From Clostridiales bacterium (GTDB lineage Bacteria > Bacillota > Clostridia > Christensenellales > Aristaeellaceae): a stretch of 37,694 nucleotides of DNA. Under the pieces are notes generated by a model. It was not told the DNA's origin. It was given only the letters and a program-made list of their open reading frames with translations, and ran no database searches. Location: the NCBI GenBank assembly GCA_012520375.1, contig JAAYOH010000058.1, forward strand, positions 1-37,694, read 5' to 3'. Shown piece by piece: positions 14,758 to 23,110 of this stretch. The translations under genes were made by a program, and so were the position numbers. Position 1 is the stretch's first letter; each line of letters starts with the position of its first letter.

Positions 14758-15045
14758 TCAGCACTCAAAGTCGCAGGCTACGGAGCTCTCCCGTACCTCA
14801 TGCATGCGCTTTCTTACCGGCATGTGCACGGGGTGGGTCTGGTAGGCGTCGAAAGCATCCCGGTCTTTGAAGGTGCAGATCAGGGCCAGGTCGTAGGAGC
14901 GGTAGGAGTGCAGTATATCCGCCCCGGATTCCAGGTCCAGCATCCCCTCGATGCGCCCCTTCATGCCGTAGAAATTTTCAACCAGCTGGGGGATCTCTGC
15001 TTTGAACTCGGGCTTGATTTTAAACAGTACGATGTGCCTGATCAT
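14758..15045 (-). CDS. Dabb (stress-responsive A/B barrel) domain protein
   Basis: Small protein of 95 aa matching the dimeric alpha/beta-barrel Dabb family: start MIRHIVLFKIKPEF, then helix, SYDLALICTFKDRDAFDAYQ, and PVHMPVRK before the end. Family members are small dimers of ill-defined or varied enzymatic function (some are cyclases or isomerases); here the role is unknown. The start ATG has GGGAGG 8 bp upstream. First gene of a two-gene operon with a PfkB sugar kinase under a perfect consensus promoter, which hints at a role in the same sugar pathway. Confidence 0.9.
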   Translation of the reverse strand: MIRHIVLFKIKPEFKAEIPQLVENFYGMKGRIEGMLDLESGADILHSYRSYDLALICTFKDRDAFDAYQTHPVHMPVRKRMHEVRESSVACDFEC

Positions 15046-15072
15046 GTTGTTTTCCTCCCATCGTTTTTTTGT

Positions 15073-15101
15073 ATTATAAAACAGCCGCCCCAGGCTGTCA
15101 A
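15073..15101 (-). promoter_or_regulatory. perfect consensus sigma-A promoter for Dabb/kinase operon
   Basis: Minus strand TTGACA (15101-15096), 17 bp, TATAAT (15078-15073). Both hexamers and spacer are consensus. Back to back with the dipeptidase promoter. Confidence 0.85.
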
Positions 15102-15107
15102 GGATCC

Positions 15108-15136
15108 TTGCCTCCGAATCGGAGAGGTGGTATCAT
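15108..15136 (+). promoter_or_regulatory. sigma-A promoter for the dipeptidase gene
   Basis: TTGCCT (15108-15113), 17 bp, TATCAT (15131-15136). Its -35 box lies 6 bp from the -35 box of the divergent Dabb operon promoter. Confidence 0.6.
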
Positions 15137-15176
15137 GCGGCCTGCATTCACGTTCTAAGTTCCAAGGAGGTATCCC

Positions 15177-16079
15177 ATGTATATTGCCGATGCACACTGC
15201 GATACCTTGTACGCCCTGGCCATCCGGAACAGGGATCCATCCACCCTTCAGGCGACCCGCAGCGCCCTGGAGCAGGGCGGGGTAGCCCTGCAGACGTACG
15301 CCCTGTTTATAGGCACCCATGATGACCCGGGCACTCCCAAAAGCCGGATCCGGGCCATGCTGGGGGCAGTGGAAAGCCTGGGCGTCCCCCTGCTGGAAGG
15401 GCCCCTGCCGAAAAAGCTCCCCCCGGGGCCCGTGGCGGTTCTCTCCATCGAGGGAGGCGAAGCGATAGACAGACTGGAAGAACTGGAACTGTACAAGTCC
15501 CTGGGCGTCCGCATGATTACCCTGACCTGGAATCATGAAAACCGGATCGGCTATCCGGCATTGTCCGGAAGCCGCCGGGGCCTGAAACCTTTCGGCTTTG
15601 AACTTTTGGAACAGATGGGGGCGCTGGGCATCATCGCCGACTTGTCCCACCTGAACGACCAGGGCATCGAGGATGTGCTGGCCCATGGGCGGGTGAAGGC
15701 TGCAGCCAGCCATTCCAACATCCGGGAGCTTACCCCCTTCCCCCGGAACCTTCCCCGGGCCCTGGCCCGGGAGATCATCCGGGCAAAGGGCTTCATCGGG
15801 CTCAATTTCTGCGGGGAGTTCCTGGCCGGCGGGCGGCCCGCCACCCTGGAGGATGTTCGCCGGCACGGAGAAGCCATTCTGGAGTTGGGCGGCGAAAAGG
15901 CCCTGGGCATGGGCTCGGACTTCGACGGCATCAGCAACTGGCCCCAGGGGCTGGACAGCGCCGCCGACTTCCCGAAACTGTTGAAGGTCCTGGGCCAGGG
16001 CGTGGATCATGCCACCCTGAAGGACATCGCCTGGGGCAATCTGTGGCGCCTGTACAAGGAGGCCGAAGTGCTATCGTGA
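15177..16079 (+). CDS. membrane dipeptidase-like metallopeptidase (family M19)
   Basis: Zinc dipeptidase of the renal dipeptidase family, 300 aa, without signal peptide or membrane segment, so cytoplasmic here. Metal ligands seen: HxD at His7-Asp9, the bridging glutamate in SIEGGEA, His in DLSHLND, His in ASHSN, and the conserved GSDFDGI near the C-terminus. Family members cleave dipeptides, including some with D-residues at the C-terminal position. Start ATG 15177 has a near-perfect AAGGAGG 7 bp upstream. Its last 9 bp overlap the convergent YgiQ-like gene, leaving no room for a terminator between them. Confidence 0.93.
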   Translation: MYIADAHCDTLYALAIRNRDPSTLQATRSALEQGGVALQTYALFIGTHDDPGTPKSRIRAMLGAVESLGVPLLEGPLPKKLPPGPVAVLSIEGGEAIDRLEELELYKSLGVRMITLTWNHENRIGYPALSGSRRGLKPFGFELLEQMGALGIIADLSHLNDQGIEDVLAHGRVKAAASHSNIRELTPFPRNLPRALAREIIRAKGFIGLNFCGEFLAGGRPATLEDVRRHGEAILELGGEKALGMGSDFDGISNWPQGLDSAADFPKLLKVLGQGVDHATLKDIAWGNLWRLYKEAEVLS

Positions 16080-17984
16080 GCGGGGCCTGCCCCGGCCCCT
16101 GCCGGAAGGGCCGGAAGGATCCGTCCTTTTGCGGGATTGCTCCGCCTTGTCTCTCCTTCTCCCCGAAGCCCGGCTCTTCTCCGGAGGCTGTTTCCCTTTG
16201 GCCCACATTGGGGGGATCAGGCAATGCCGGTGGAAACCGATCAGGTCTTCCCTTCCGGCCTTGATCAGGGCGCTTTGCACCAGGCCCCGGTTGACGGGCA
16301 GCTCGTACTGCAACAGGGCCCGCTGCATGGCCTTTTCCTTTAAATCCCGGGCCACGTATACCGGCTCCATGGTCCGGGGATCCAGCCCGGTGTGGTACAT
16401 ACAGGTGGACAGGGTGCCCGGGGTAGGGTAAAAGTCCTGCACCTGCTCCGGGCGCAGTCTGTTCTTCTTCAGGTATTCGGCCAGCAGGATGGCATCCTCC
16501 AAGGTGCTGCCCGGATGGCTGCTCATGAAATAGGGTACCAGGTACTGTTTCAGCCCGAATTTCTGGTTGGCTGCCCGGTACTTTTGGGCAAAGCGCTCGA
16601 AGACCTTGACATCGGGCTTCCCCATACAGGCCAACACCCGGGGCGATACGTGCTCAGGGGCCACTTTCAGTTGCCCGGATACGTGGTGTTGGACCAATTC
16701 GTTCAAAAAAGCGTCGCTTCTCTTGCCCAGCAGATAATCGAAGCGGATGCCCGAACGGACGAATACTTTTTTGATCCCCGGAAGTTCCCGCAGGGTCTGC
16801 AGCAGGCGGACGTACTCCCCGTGGTCGGCGTTCAGATTTTTACAGGGCGTGGGGTACAGGCACTGCCTGTCCAGGCAGGCGCCCCGTTTTTCCTGACCGG
16901 CACAGGCAGGATGCCGGAAATTTGCGGTGGGCCCGCCTACGTCGTGGATATACCCCTTGAAATCCGGGTCCATCGTGAGGATCCTGGCCTCCCGCACCAG
17001 GGATTCAATGCTGCGGGAGGTGACGATGCGGCCCTGGTGGAAGGTGAGGGCGCAAAAACTGCAGGCGCCAAAGCAGCCCCGGCAACTGGTCAGGGAGAAT
17101 TTCACTTCGGAGAGGGCAGGCACGCCGCCCATGCCGTCGTACATGGGATGCCAGGCCCGCCTGTAGGGCAATTCATACACCCTATCCATCTCTTCCCGGG
17201 TCAAGGGCATGGCCGGGGGGTGCTGGATCAAATATCTGTTTCCATGCTGCTGGCACAGGCCGCCGCCCCGTACCGGGTCGTGGTCCCGATATTGCAACGC
17301 TACGGAGCGTGCATAGGCCCGCACGTCGGAAGCCGACTCCTCAAAGGACGGCAGCTTGGTATACCCTTCCGGCGCCTGCCGGCCCGTCACGCAGGTGCCG
17401 GGGATCCGGGAATCCGCGAGGGACTCGCCCTTCTCAAGGGCCCGGACCGCCTGCACTGCGCTTCGTTCCCCCATGCCGTACATCAGCAGATCCGCGCCGC
17501 TGTCTATGAGATAGCTGGCCCGCACCCGGTCATCCCAGTAGTCGTAATGGGCGAAACGGCGCAGGGACGCCTCTATCCCACCAATCAGGATGGGCACGTC
17601 CCCGTAAGCCTCCCGGATGCGGTTGCAATACACGATGGTGGCCCGATCGGGCCGGCAACCTCGCTTTCCCCCGGGGGAATAGGCGTCTTCCCTTCTGGGT
17701 TTTTTCGCTGCGGTATAGTGGCTCACCATGGAATCGATGACGCCCCCGGACACCAGAAAACCCAGTTTGGGCTTGCCGAACCGGGTGAACGCGCTGGCAT
17801 CCCGCCAGTCTGGCTGGGGCAACATGGCTACCCGATACCCCTCCGCCTCCAGCACGCGGGAGATGATGGCATGGCCGAAGGAGGAATGGTCCACATAGGC
17901 GTCCGCCGTCACATAGACGAGATCCGGCGCATCCCAACCCCGCTCCCTGACCTCTTCCGCCATGACCGGCAAAAAAACCTGCAT
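16071..17984 (-). CDS. YgiQ-family radical SAM protein
   Basis: Large radical SAM protein of 637 aa (UPF0313/YgiQ family), cytoplasmic. Seen: N-terminal YVTADAYVDHSSFG typical of the family, GGIEASLRRFAHYDYW, radical SAM cluster motif CxxxCxxC in CFGACSFC, DVGGPTANF, a second cysteine group (CAGQEKRGACLDRQCLYP) and KVAPEHVS. The reaction of YgiQ proteins is not established. The last 45 residues are very basic (Arg/Lys/Ser/Gly-rich), suggesting nucleic acid binding or an unstructured tail; this is inference. It lies 27 bp downstream of mfd and is probably the last gene of that operon; its 3' end overlaps the dipeptidase gene. Confidence 0.93.
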   Translation of the reverse strand: MQVFLPVMAEEVRERGWDAPDLVYVTADAYVDHSSFGHAIISRVLEAEGYRVAMLPQPDWRDASAFTRFGKPKLGFLVSGGVIDSMVSHYTAAKKPRREDAYSPGGKRGCRPDRATIVYCNRIREAYGDVPILIGGIEASLRRFAHYDYWDDRVRASYLIDSGADLLMYGMGERSAVQAVRALEKGESLADSRIPGTCVTGRQAPEGYTKLPSFEESASDVRAYARSVALQYRDHDPVRGGGLCQQHGNRYLIQHPPAMPLTREEMDRVYELPYRRAWHPMYDGMGGVPALSEVKFSLTSCRGCFGACSFCALTFHQGRIVTSRSIESLVREARILTMDPDFKGYIHDVGGPTANFRHPACAGQEKRGACLDRQCLYPTPCKNLNADHGEYVRLLQTLRELPGIKKVFVRSGIRFDYLLGKRSDAFLNELVQHHVSGQLKVAPEHVSPRVLACMGKPDVKVFERFAQKYRAANQKFGLKQYLVPYFMSSHPGSTLEDAILLAEYLKKNRLRPEQVQDFYPTPGTLSTCMYHTGLDPRTMEPVYVARDLKEKAMQRALLQYELPVNRGLVQSALIKAGREDLIGFHRHCLIPPMWAKGKQPPEKSRASGRRRDKAEQSRKRTDPSGPSGRGRGRPRSR

Positions 17985-18011
17985 CCATATCCCTCCCTGT
18001 TCAAAAACGCC

Positions 18012-21000
18012 TCATGTCTGGGTTGGTGACACGGCTTTGGGCGCCACGTCCTCCATCATGTGCAGCGCCTCTGTCAGCATTTCCTCTGTACTGCGGCCGG
18101 GCATGGTGAAGATCAGGGCGCTGCGCTTGCCCCCCTGCATCCGCACATATCGGTCGTAGGGGGCCAGCGCTTCCAGAAGTCCCGCCACGTCGGGCTCTGC
18201 GGTGGGGGCGAAATGCATGACCATTTCCCCCGGCCTGCCGATCACCAGTTCGATACCGATGGAGTTGCACAGGGACTTGAGCTGGGCGATGTTCAGCAGG
18301 TTGAGCACGGGCCGGGTAGGATCTCCGAAGCGATCGATCAATTCTTCGATCATGTCGTCCCGCTGGGCACGGGTGGTGATGCAGGCGATTTTTTTGTACA
18401 TTTCCACCCGGGCCAGGTCGCTGGGCACGTACTCCGCGGGCAGGTAGGCGTCCACCTTCACTTCCACCCGGGTCTGGATATCCCCCAAGCTCACGTTACC
18501 CCGCAGCCGCGCCACGGTCTCTTCGATCATCTTGACGTACAGGTCGTAGCCCACGCTGGCCATGTGTCCCGACTGCTCTACTCCCAGCAGGTTGCCGGTG
18601 CCCCGGATCTCCAGGTCCCGCATCGCCACCCGAAAGCCGGAACCAAACTGGGTAAATTCCCGAATGGCCGTCAAGCGCTTGTCCGCCGACTCTGTGAGCA
18701 CCCGGTTGGGGCTCACCGTCAGGTAGGCGTAAGCCAGGCGATTGGAGCGCCCCACCCGGCCCCGCAGCTGATACAGCTGGGCCAGGCCGAAGCGGTCGGC
18801 GTCGCACACGATCAGGGTGTTGGCCCGGGGCACGTCCAGCCCCGCCTCGATGATGGTAGAACACAGCAGCACGTTGAACTTGCCCTCGTAAAAGTCCAGC
18901 ATCACGTCCTCCAGCGCGTGCTCCCGCATCTGCCCGTGCCCCACCGCGATGCGCGCTTCGGGCACCAACTTGCTCAGGCGCTGGTACATCACGTCGATGG
19001 TACGCACCCGGTTGTACAGCACATACACCTGGCCGCCCCGGGAAATCTCCCGCAGGATGGCGTCCCGCACCAATCCGTCGGAATATTCCACCACGTAGGT
19101 CTGCACGGGATAGCGCTCCTCCGGGGGAGTGCGCAGCAGGCTCATGTCCCGGATGCCCACCATGGACATGTGCAGAGTCCGGGGGATGGGGGTAGCGGAC
19201 AGGGTCAGGACGTCGATGGAATTCTTGAACTTTTTGATGGTTTCCTTGTGCTTGACCCCGAAGCGCTGCTCCTCGTCTACCACCAAGAGGCCCAGGTCCT
19301 TGTATCCGACGTCCTTGCCCAGCAGCCGGTGTGTGCCGATGACCACGTCCACCTCGCCGCTCTTTAGGTCCTGAATCGTCTTCTTCTGCTCCCCGGGGGT
19401 ACGGAAGCGGCTGAGGGTTTCCACCCGTACCGGAAACCCGTCGAAGCGCTGCAGCAGGGTCGCGTAATGCTGCTGCACCAGGATGGTGGTAGGAGCCAGC
19501 AAGGCCGCTTGTTTTCCGTCCATCACCGCTTTGAAAATGGCCCGGATCGCCACCTCGGTCTTGCCGTAACCCACGTCCCCGCACAGCAGCCGGTCCATAC
19601 AGCGGGGAGACTCCATGTCCTGTTTGATCTCCGCAAGGGCCTGCACTTGGTCCGGGGTCTCCTCGTACTCGAAGCTGTCCTCGAGCTGCCGCTGCCAGGG
19701 GGTATCCGGAGAAAAAGCGTGGCCCTTTGCGGCCAAGCGGGCGGCGTATAACCTGACCAGCTCCCCCGCGATCTCCTGGATGGCCTTTTGCACTTTGGAC
19801 TTTTGCCGCTGCCATTCGCCCCCGGACAGTCGGTTGAGCTTGGGCGCCTCCCCCTCGGAACCGATGTACTTCTGTACCCGGTCCATCTGGTCCGTGGGCA
19901 CATACAGCTTGTCGCTGCCCAGGTACTGGATGTGCAGGAAATCCCGGAAGGTGCCCTCGCTGGCCAGACGCACCGTCCCCATGTAGCGACCGATGCCGTG
20001 GCTTTCATGCACCACATAGTCCCCGGCCTTCAGGTCGGTAAAAGCGGCGATCTTCTCCCCGGGCATGGATCGGCTGCTGGTCTTATGCCGGCTGGTACCG
20101 AAGATGTCGCTCTCGGTGATCAACGCCAGCTTGATCTCGGGATAGAGGAAGCCCCGGTTCAGGGAAGCGGCCAGGATCACCGGCCTTCCGGGGACAAGGG
20201 TCTCGGGCGCCGGATCTTGAAAGGGCAGCGCCATGCCCAGTTCCTCCAGCATGCGCTTCAGGCGCTCGCCCCGGGCCATCCCGCCCGCCAACAGGGCCAC
20301 CCGCCAGCCCTCGGACACCCACCTGTCCAGATCCCGCATCAGCTCCCTGGGACTGCGCTGGTATCCGGAGGCGTTCAGCCCCTCCACCTTCAGGATTTTG
20401 TCAAACCGCAGATCCTTCATGGTGCGCACCAGGGTACTGAGGGCAATCACGCTGTAATTTGAAAGCTGTGCCAGGATCCTGTCATAGGGTAGAAGCAGGG
20501 TCGCCTGCTCCTGCAGAGCGTCCCCCCGCTCCAGGGCCACCTTGAAGTGTTCCTCGTATTCCAGGATCCGGTTTTCGCAGCGCTCCCGCAGCCGGTCCGG
20601 CTGGTCCAACACCACGATGGGGTTGTGAAAGTATTCAAACAATGTGCATGTCTCGTCGTACAGCAGATGAATCAGGGACTCCGCCCCCGGGAAAGCGTGC
20701 CCGTCGGACAGGGCATCGATGCGGGAGGCGTAGTTTCGACCGATGCCCGTGTGCAGGGCGTACTGCAGGCTGCGCCCATCTACCGCCGCCCGTTCCGGCT
20801 CCTGCTCTTCCTCCCCGATCAGCTCAAAGAACTGCTCGCAAGGCATCAGGTCGAATTCCTTTTCCAATGCCCGCTGCCGCTCTTCCCGGGAGCGCTGCCC
20901 CGGGACGCCCGGCCCCCTCGCTGCGTTCACCACCAGCCCCATCAGCTTCTGCCCGGCAAACACCGCCTCGTCTCCGGACAGAATCACCTCCTGAGCGGGG

Positions 21001-21674
21001 AAGATCCGGGCGCTCTGCCGCCGGGCGAAGGAGCGCTGGGTCATGACATCGAAGTCCCGGAGGGAATCGATCTCGTCGTCGAAGAACTCCACCCGCAGGG
21101 CGTTTTCGCTGCCTACCGGGTACACATCCAGGATGCCGCCCCGCAGGGCGCACTGGCCCCTGGCTTCGGTGGTCTCCACCCGCTCATAACCCGCTGCCAC
21201 CAGCTGGGCCATCAACCCCTCCAAACTGCGTCGCTCCCCCTCTTTGAGGGTGATGATGCTCTGCAGGAAGCTGTGCCTGGGCATCAGCCGATACAGCATG
21301 GAATCCGCAGGGACGATCAGGGCGCGCAGTTCCCCCGTAAGGGCCAGCCCCAGCACATGGAGCCTTCGCATGTTCAAATCCCGGCTGGACGCCGCGGTGC
21401 GCAAAAAAGAGACCTCCCGGGGAGGCAGGGTCATCACGGCCCCGGACAGGAGCCCGGACAGGTCCTGGGCGCAGCGGGCCGCCGCCTGTTCGCTTGGGAC
21501 GATGAGGACCAGGGGCCGGCCGGTCTCCTCCGCCAGGCCGGCCAGGAAATGCATGCGCTGGCTGTCGTCCAGCCCGAAAAGGCCCCGGGCGCCCGCCGTA
21601 TCCACGATCTCCTTCAGCTGCCGGTATGCGGGCAGTTCGGCCAGGGGCCGCAGGATCCCCTCCAACCGGTTCAC
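18012..21674 (-). CDS. mfd: transcription-repair coupling factor
   Basis: Mfd translocase, 1220 aa: removes RNA polymerase stalled at DNA lesions and recruits UvrA. Domains in order: UvrB-like N-terminal module (GGILDVYP), the RNA polymerase interaction (CarD-like) module with LKAGDYVVHESHGIGRY, then RecG-like helicase motor with Walker A CGDVGYGKTE, DEEQRFG box, and TLSATPIPRTL, and the C-terminal TRCF domain. Start codon is GTG, overlapping the pth stop as GTGA, which implies translational coupling. The order pth-mfd is standard in Firmicutes. Confidence 0.97.
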   Translation of the reverse strand: MNRLEGILRPLAELPAYRQLKEIVDTAGARGLFGLDDSQRMHFLAGLAEETGRPLVLIVPSEQAAARCAQDLSGLLSGAVMTLPPREVSFLRTAASSRDLNMRRLHVLGLALTGELRALIVPADSMLYRLMPRHSFLQSIITLKEGERRSLEGLMAQLVAAGYERVETTEARGQCALRGGILDVYPVGSENALRVEFFDDEIDSLRDFDVMTQRSFARRQSARIFPAQEVILSGDEAVFAGQKLMGLVVNAARGPGVPGQRSREERQRALEKEFDLMPCEQFFELIGEEEQEPERAAVDGRSLQYALHTGIGRNYASRIDALSDGHAFPGAESLIHLLYDETCTLFEYFHNPIVVLDQPDRLRERCENRILEYEEHFKVALERGDALQEQATLLLPYDRILAQLSNYSVIALSTLVRTMKDLRFDKILKVEGLNASGYQRSPRELMRDLDRWVSEGWRVALLAGGMARGERLKRMLEELGMALPFQDPAPETLVPGRPVILAASLNRGFLYPEIKLALITESDIFGTSRHKTSSRSMPGEKIAAFTDLKAGDYVVHESHGIGRYMGTVRLASEGTFRDFLHIQYLGSDKLYVPTDQMDRVQKYIGSEGEAPKLNRLSGGEWQRQKSKVQKAIQEIAGELVRLYAARLAAKGHAFSPDTPWQRQLEDSFEYEETPDQVQALAEIKQDMESPRCMDRLLCGDVGYGKTEVAIRAIFKAVMDGKQAALLAPTTILVQQHYATLLQRFDGFPVRVETLSRFRTPGEQKKTIQDLKSGEVDVVIGTHRLLGKDVGYKDLGLLVVDEEQRFGVKHKETIKKFKNSIDVLTLSATPIPRTLHMSMVGIRDMSLLRTPPEERYPVQTYVVEYSDGLVRDAILREISRGGQVYVLYNRVRTIDVMYQRLSKLVPEARIAVGHGQMREHALEDVMLDFYEGKFNVLLCSTIIEAGLDVPRANTLIVCDADRFGLAQLYQLRGRVGRSNRLAYAYLTVSPNRVLTESADKRLTAIREFTQFGSGFRVAMRDLEIRGTGNLLGVEQSGHMASVGYDLYVKMIEETVARLRGNVSLGDIQTRVEVKVDAYLPAEYVPSDLARVEMYKKIACITTRAQRDDMIEELIDRFGDPTRPVLNLLNIAQLKSLCNSIGIELVIGRPGEMVMHFAPTAEPDVAGLLEALAPYDRYVRMQGGKRSALIFTMPGRSTEEMLTEALHMMEDVAPKAVSPTQT

Positions 21675-22255
21675 GGTCCTGCCACCCCCGCATAGGCATT
21701 GGCAAAGGCTGCCGCCCTTTGGGCGCCCTCCTCCAGGTACAGTTCAATGGTCCTGGCGGCGGCCAGGAAGGCGTCAAAGGCAATTTTTCGTTCCTCGGGA
21801 CCATGGTAGCCGGTGAGCACGTAGTCCTTCAGATCCCATTGCTCCGGGGGCCGTCCGATGCCCACCCGCACCCGGGGAAAGTCGTCCCTGCCCAGCAGGT
21901 ATACGATGGAGCGCATGCCATTGTGGGTACCCGCGCTGCCCTGGGTCCTGAAGCGCAGTCTGCCAAAGGGCAGATCCACGTCGTCGTACACCAGGATCAA
22001 TTGGTCGGGCTCCGGCTTGTACCAGTTGCACAGGGCCACCACGCTCTCTCCGCTCAGGTTCATATAGGTCTGGGGTTTGCACAGGGCCACAGGCTTTCCC
22101 CCGATCCGCCCCTCCCCCACCCTGGCCTTGCAACGGGTACGGGTCAGCCGGATCCCGCTTTGCTGGGACAACACCTCCACCACGTCATAGCCCGCATTGT
22201 GGCGGGTATGCGCGTATTTGTCGCCCGGATTGCCCAAGCCCACGATCACGTACAT
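21671..22255 (-). CDS. pth: peptidyl-tRNA hydrolase
   Basis: Recycles peptidyl-tRNA dropped from ribosomes. Seen: GLGNPG at residues 6-11, catalytic His19 in TRHNAGY, the conserved Asn in YMNLSG, and Asp in YDDVDLPFG; 194 aa is normal. AGAGGTAGAGG precedes the ATG. It starts 4 bp after the phosphoglycosyl transferase gene and overlaps mfd by 4 bp, so it sits in the middle of a tightly packed operon. Confidence 0.97.
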   Translation of the reverse strand: MYVIVGLGNPGDKYAHTRHNAGYDVVEVLSQQSGIRLTRTRCKARVGEGRIGGKPVALCKPQTYMNLSGESVVALCNWYKPEPDQLILVYDDVDLPFGRLRFRTQGSAGTHNGMRSIVYLLGRDDFPRVRVGIGRPPEQWDLKDYVLTGYHGPEERKIAFDAFLAAARTIELYLEEGAQRAAAFANAYAGVAGP

Positions 22256-22259
22256 GCCT

Positions 22260-22850
22260 CTACCTCTTGGCCCCCTCGACCACGCCGGAATGGCGGATCA
22301 CGGCGGCCACCGTCTTCAAAATGCAGACCAGATCCCCTGTAAAGGTGATGCGCTTTACATAGCTGCCATCCAGGGCGGCCTTTTCGGGGATGGGCAGTTC
22401 GTCCCGCCCTCCGATCTGGGCAGGTCCGGTGAGCCCGGGCCGCACTCCGTTGGCCCCGTAGCGATCCCGCTCGGCGATCAAGTCGAGTTGATTGGGCAGC
22501 GCCGGCCTGGGCCCTACGATGCTCATGTCCCCCTTGAGGATGTTGATGAGCTGGGGCAGTTCGTCCAGGGAGTACTTGCGCAGCACCTCGCCGCAGCGGG
22601 TGATGTAGCAGTTCGCCTGGCCAAGCTCATGGGTGGGGGTATCACGGGGCGCGTCGGTTTTCATGGAACGGAACTTGTATATCAAAAAAGTGGTCTTGTC
22701 TTTGCCCACCCGTTCTTGCACAAAGAAGGCCGGCCCCTTGGAATCCAGCTTGACCCACAAGGCCAGAATCCCGAACAGGGGGCTCAAGAGAATGAGGGCA
22801 ACGAAGGAAAGCAAGGCGTCCAGAATGCGTTTCATCGAGCGGACGTACAT
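22260..22850 (-). CDS. phosphoglycosyl transferase (bacterial sugar transferase, PglC/WcaJ core type)
   Basis: Membrane-bound enzyme of 196 aa that transfers a sugar-1-phosphate from a nucleotide sugar to undecaprenyl phosphate, the first step of surface glycan assembly. It is the short, core-only type with one N-terminal re-entrant hydrophobic segment (residues about 10-33). Seen: the KFRSM motif, the catalytic Asp-Glu in SLDELPQLINILKGDMSIVGPRP, and GLTGPAQ. Which sugar it carries is unknown and no other glycan genes are nearby. The first ATG (22850) is used; GAAGGGA lies 11 bp upstream. First gene of the operon with pth, mfd and ygiQ. Confidence 0.93.
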   Translation of the reverse strand: MYVRSMKRILDALLSFVALILLSPLFGILALWVKLDSKGPAFFVQERVGKDKTTFLIYKFRSMKTDAPRDTPTHELGQANCYITRCGEVLRKYSLDELPQLINILKGDMSIVGPRPALPNQLDLIAERDRYGANGVRPGLTGPAQIGGRDELPIPEKAALDGSYVKRITFTGDLVCILKTVAAVIRHSGVVEGAKR

Positions 22851-22893
22851 GGGCTTTCAGATCCCTTCTGTGGTGATTTCGGACAGTCCAATG

Positions 22894-22923
22894 ATTATAC
22901 CATACCCTTTCCCCCCTTGTCAC
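22894..22923 (-). promoter_or_regulatory. sigma-A promoter for the PGT-pth-mfd operon
   Basis: Minus strand GTGACA (22923-22918), 18 bp, TATAAT (22899-22894) with TG one base before the hexamer (extended -10). The spacer is G-rich. Confidence 0.7.
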
Positions 22924-23063
22924 CCATATGTTTGTGAAGATGCGAAGACTTGGCCCTTTTCCTGCAACATTCGTGCCGCCCGGTCGTCCAAAATATGATA
23001 CGCCATACCCTCAGAGTGACACAAAGGCTTAACCGGCCACAGGTACCTGCCCGGACAAACTTG

Positions 23064-23072
23064 TGCTATAAT
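23064..23072 (+). promoter_or_regulatory. extended -10 promoter for the penicillin-binding protein gene
   Basis: TG-C-TATAAT with no convincing -35 hexamer at 17-18 bp. It lies about 40 bp upstream of the start codon at 23111. Confidence 0.55.
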
Positions 23073-23110
23073 GGGGCAATCCCTTGGTTCCATATTAGGA
23101 GGAAACATCC

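Noticed and set aside
18060-19367. 435-codon open frame opposite mfd
   Set aside because: Antisense shadow in GC-rich DNA; mfd motifs run across the whole stretch.
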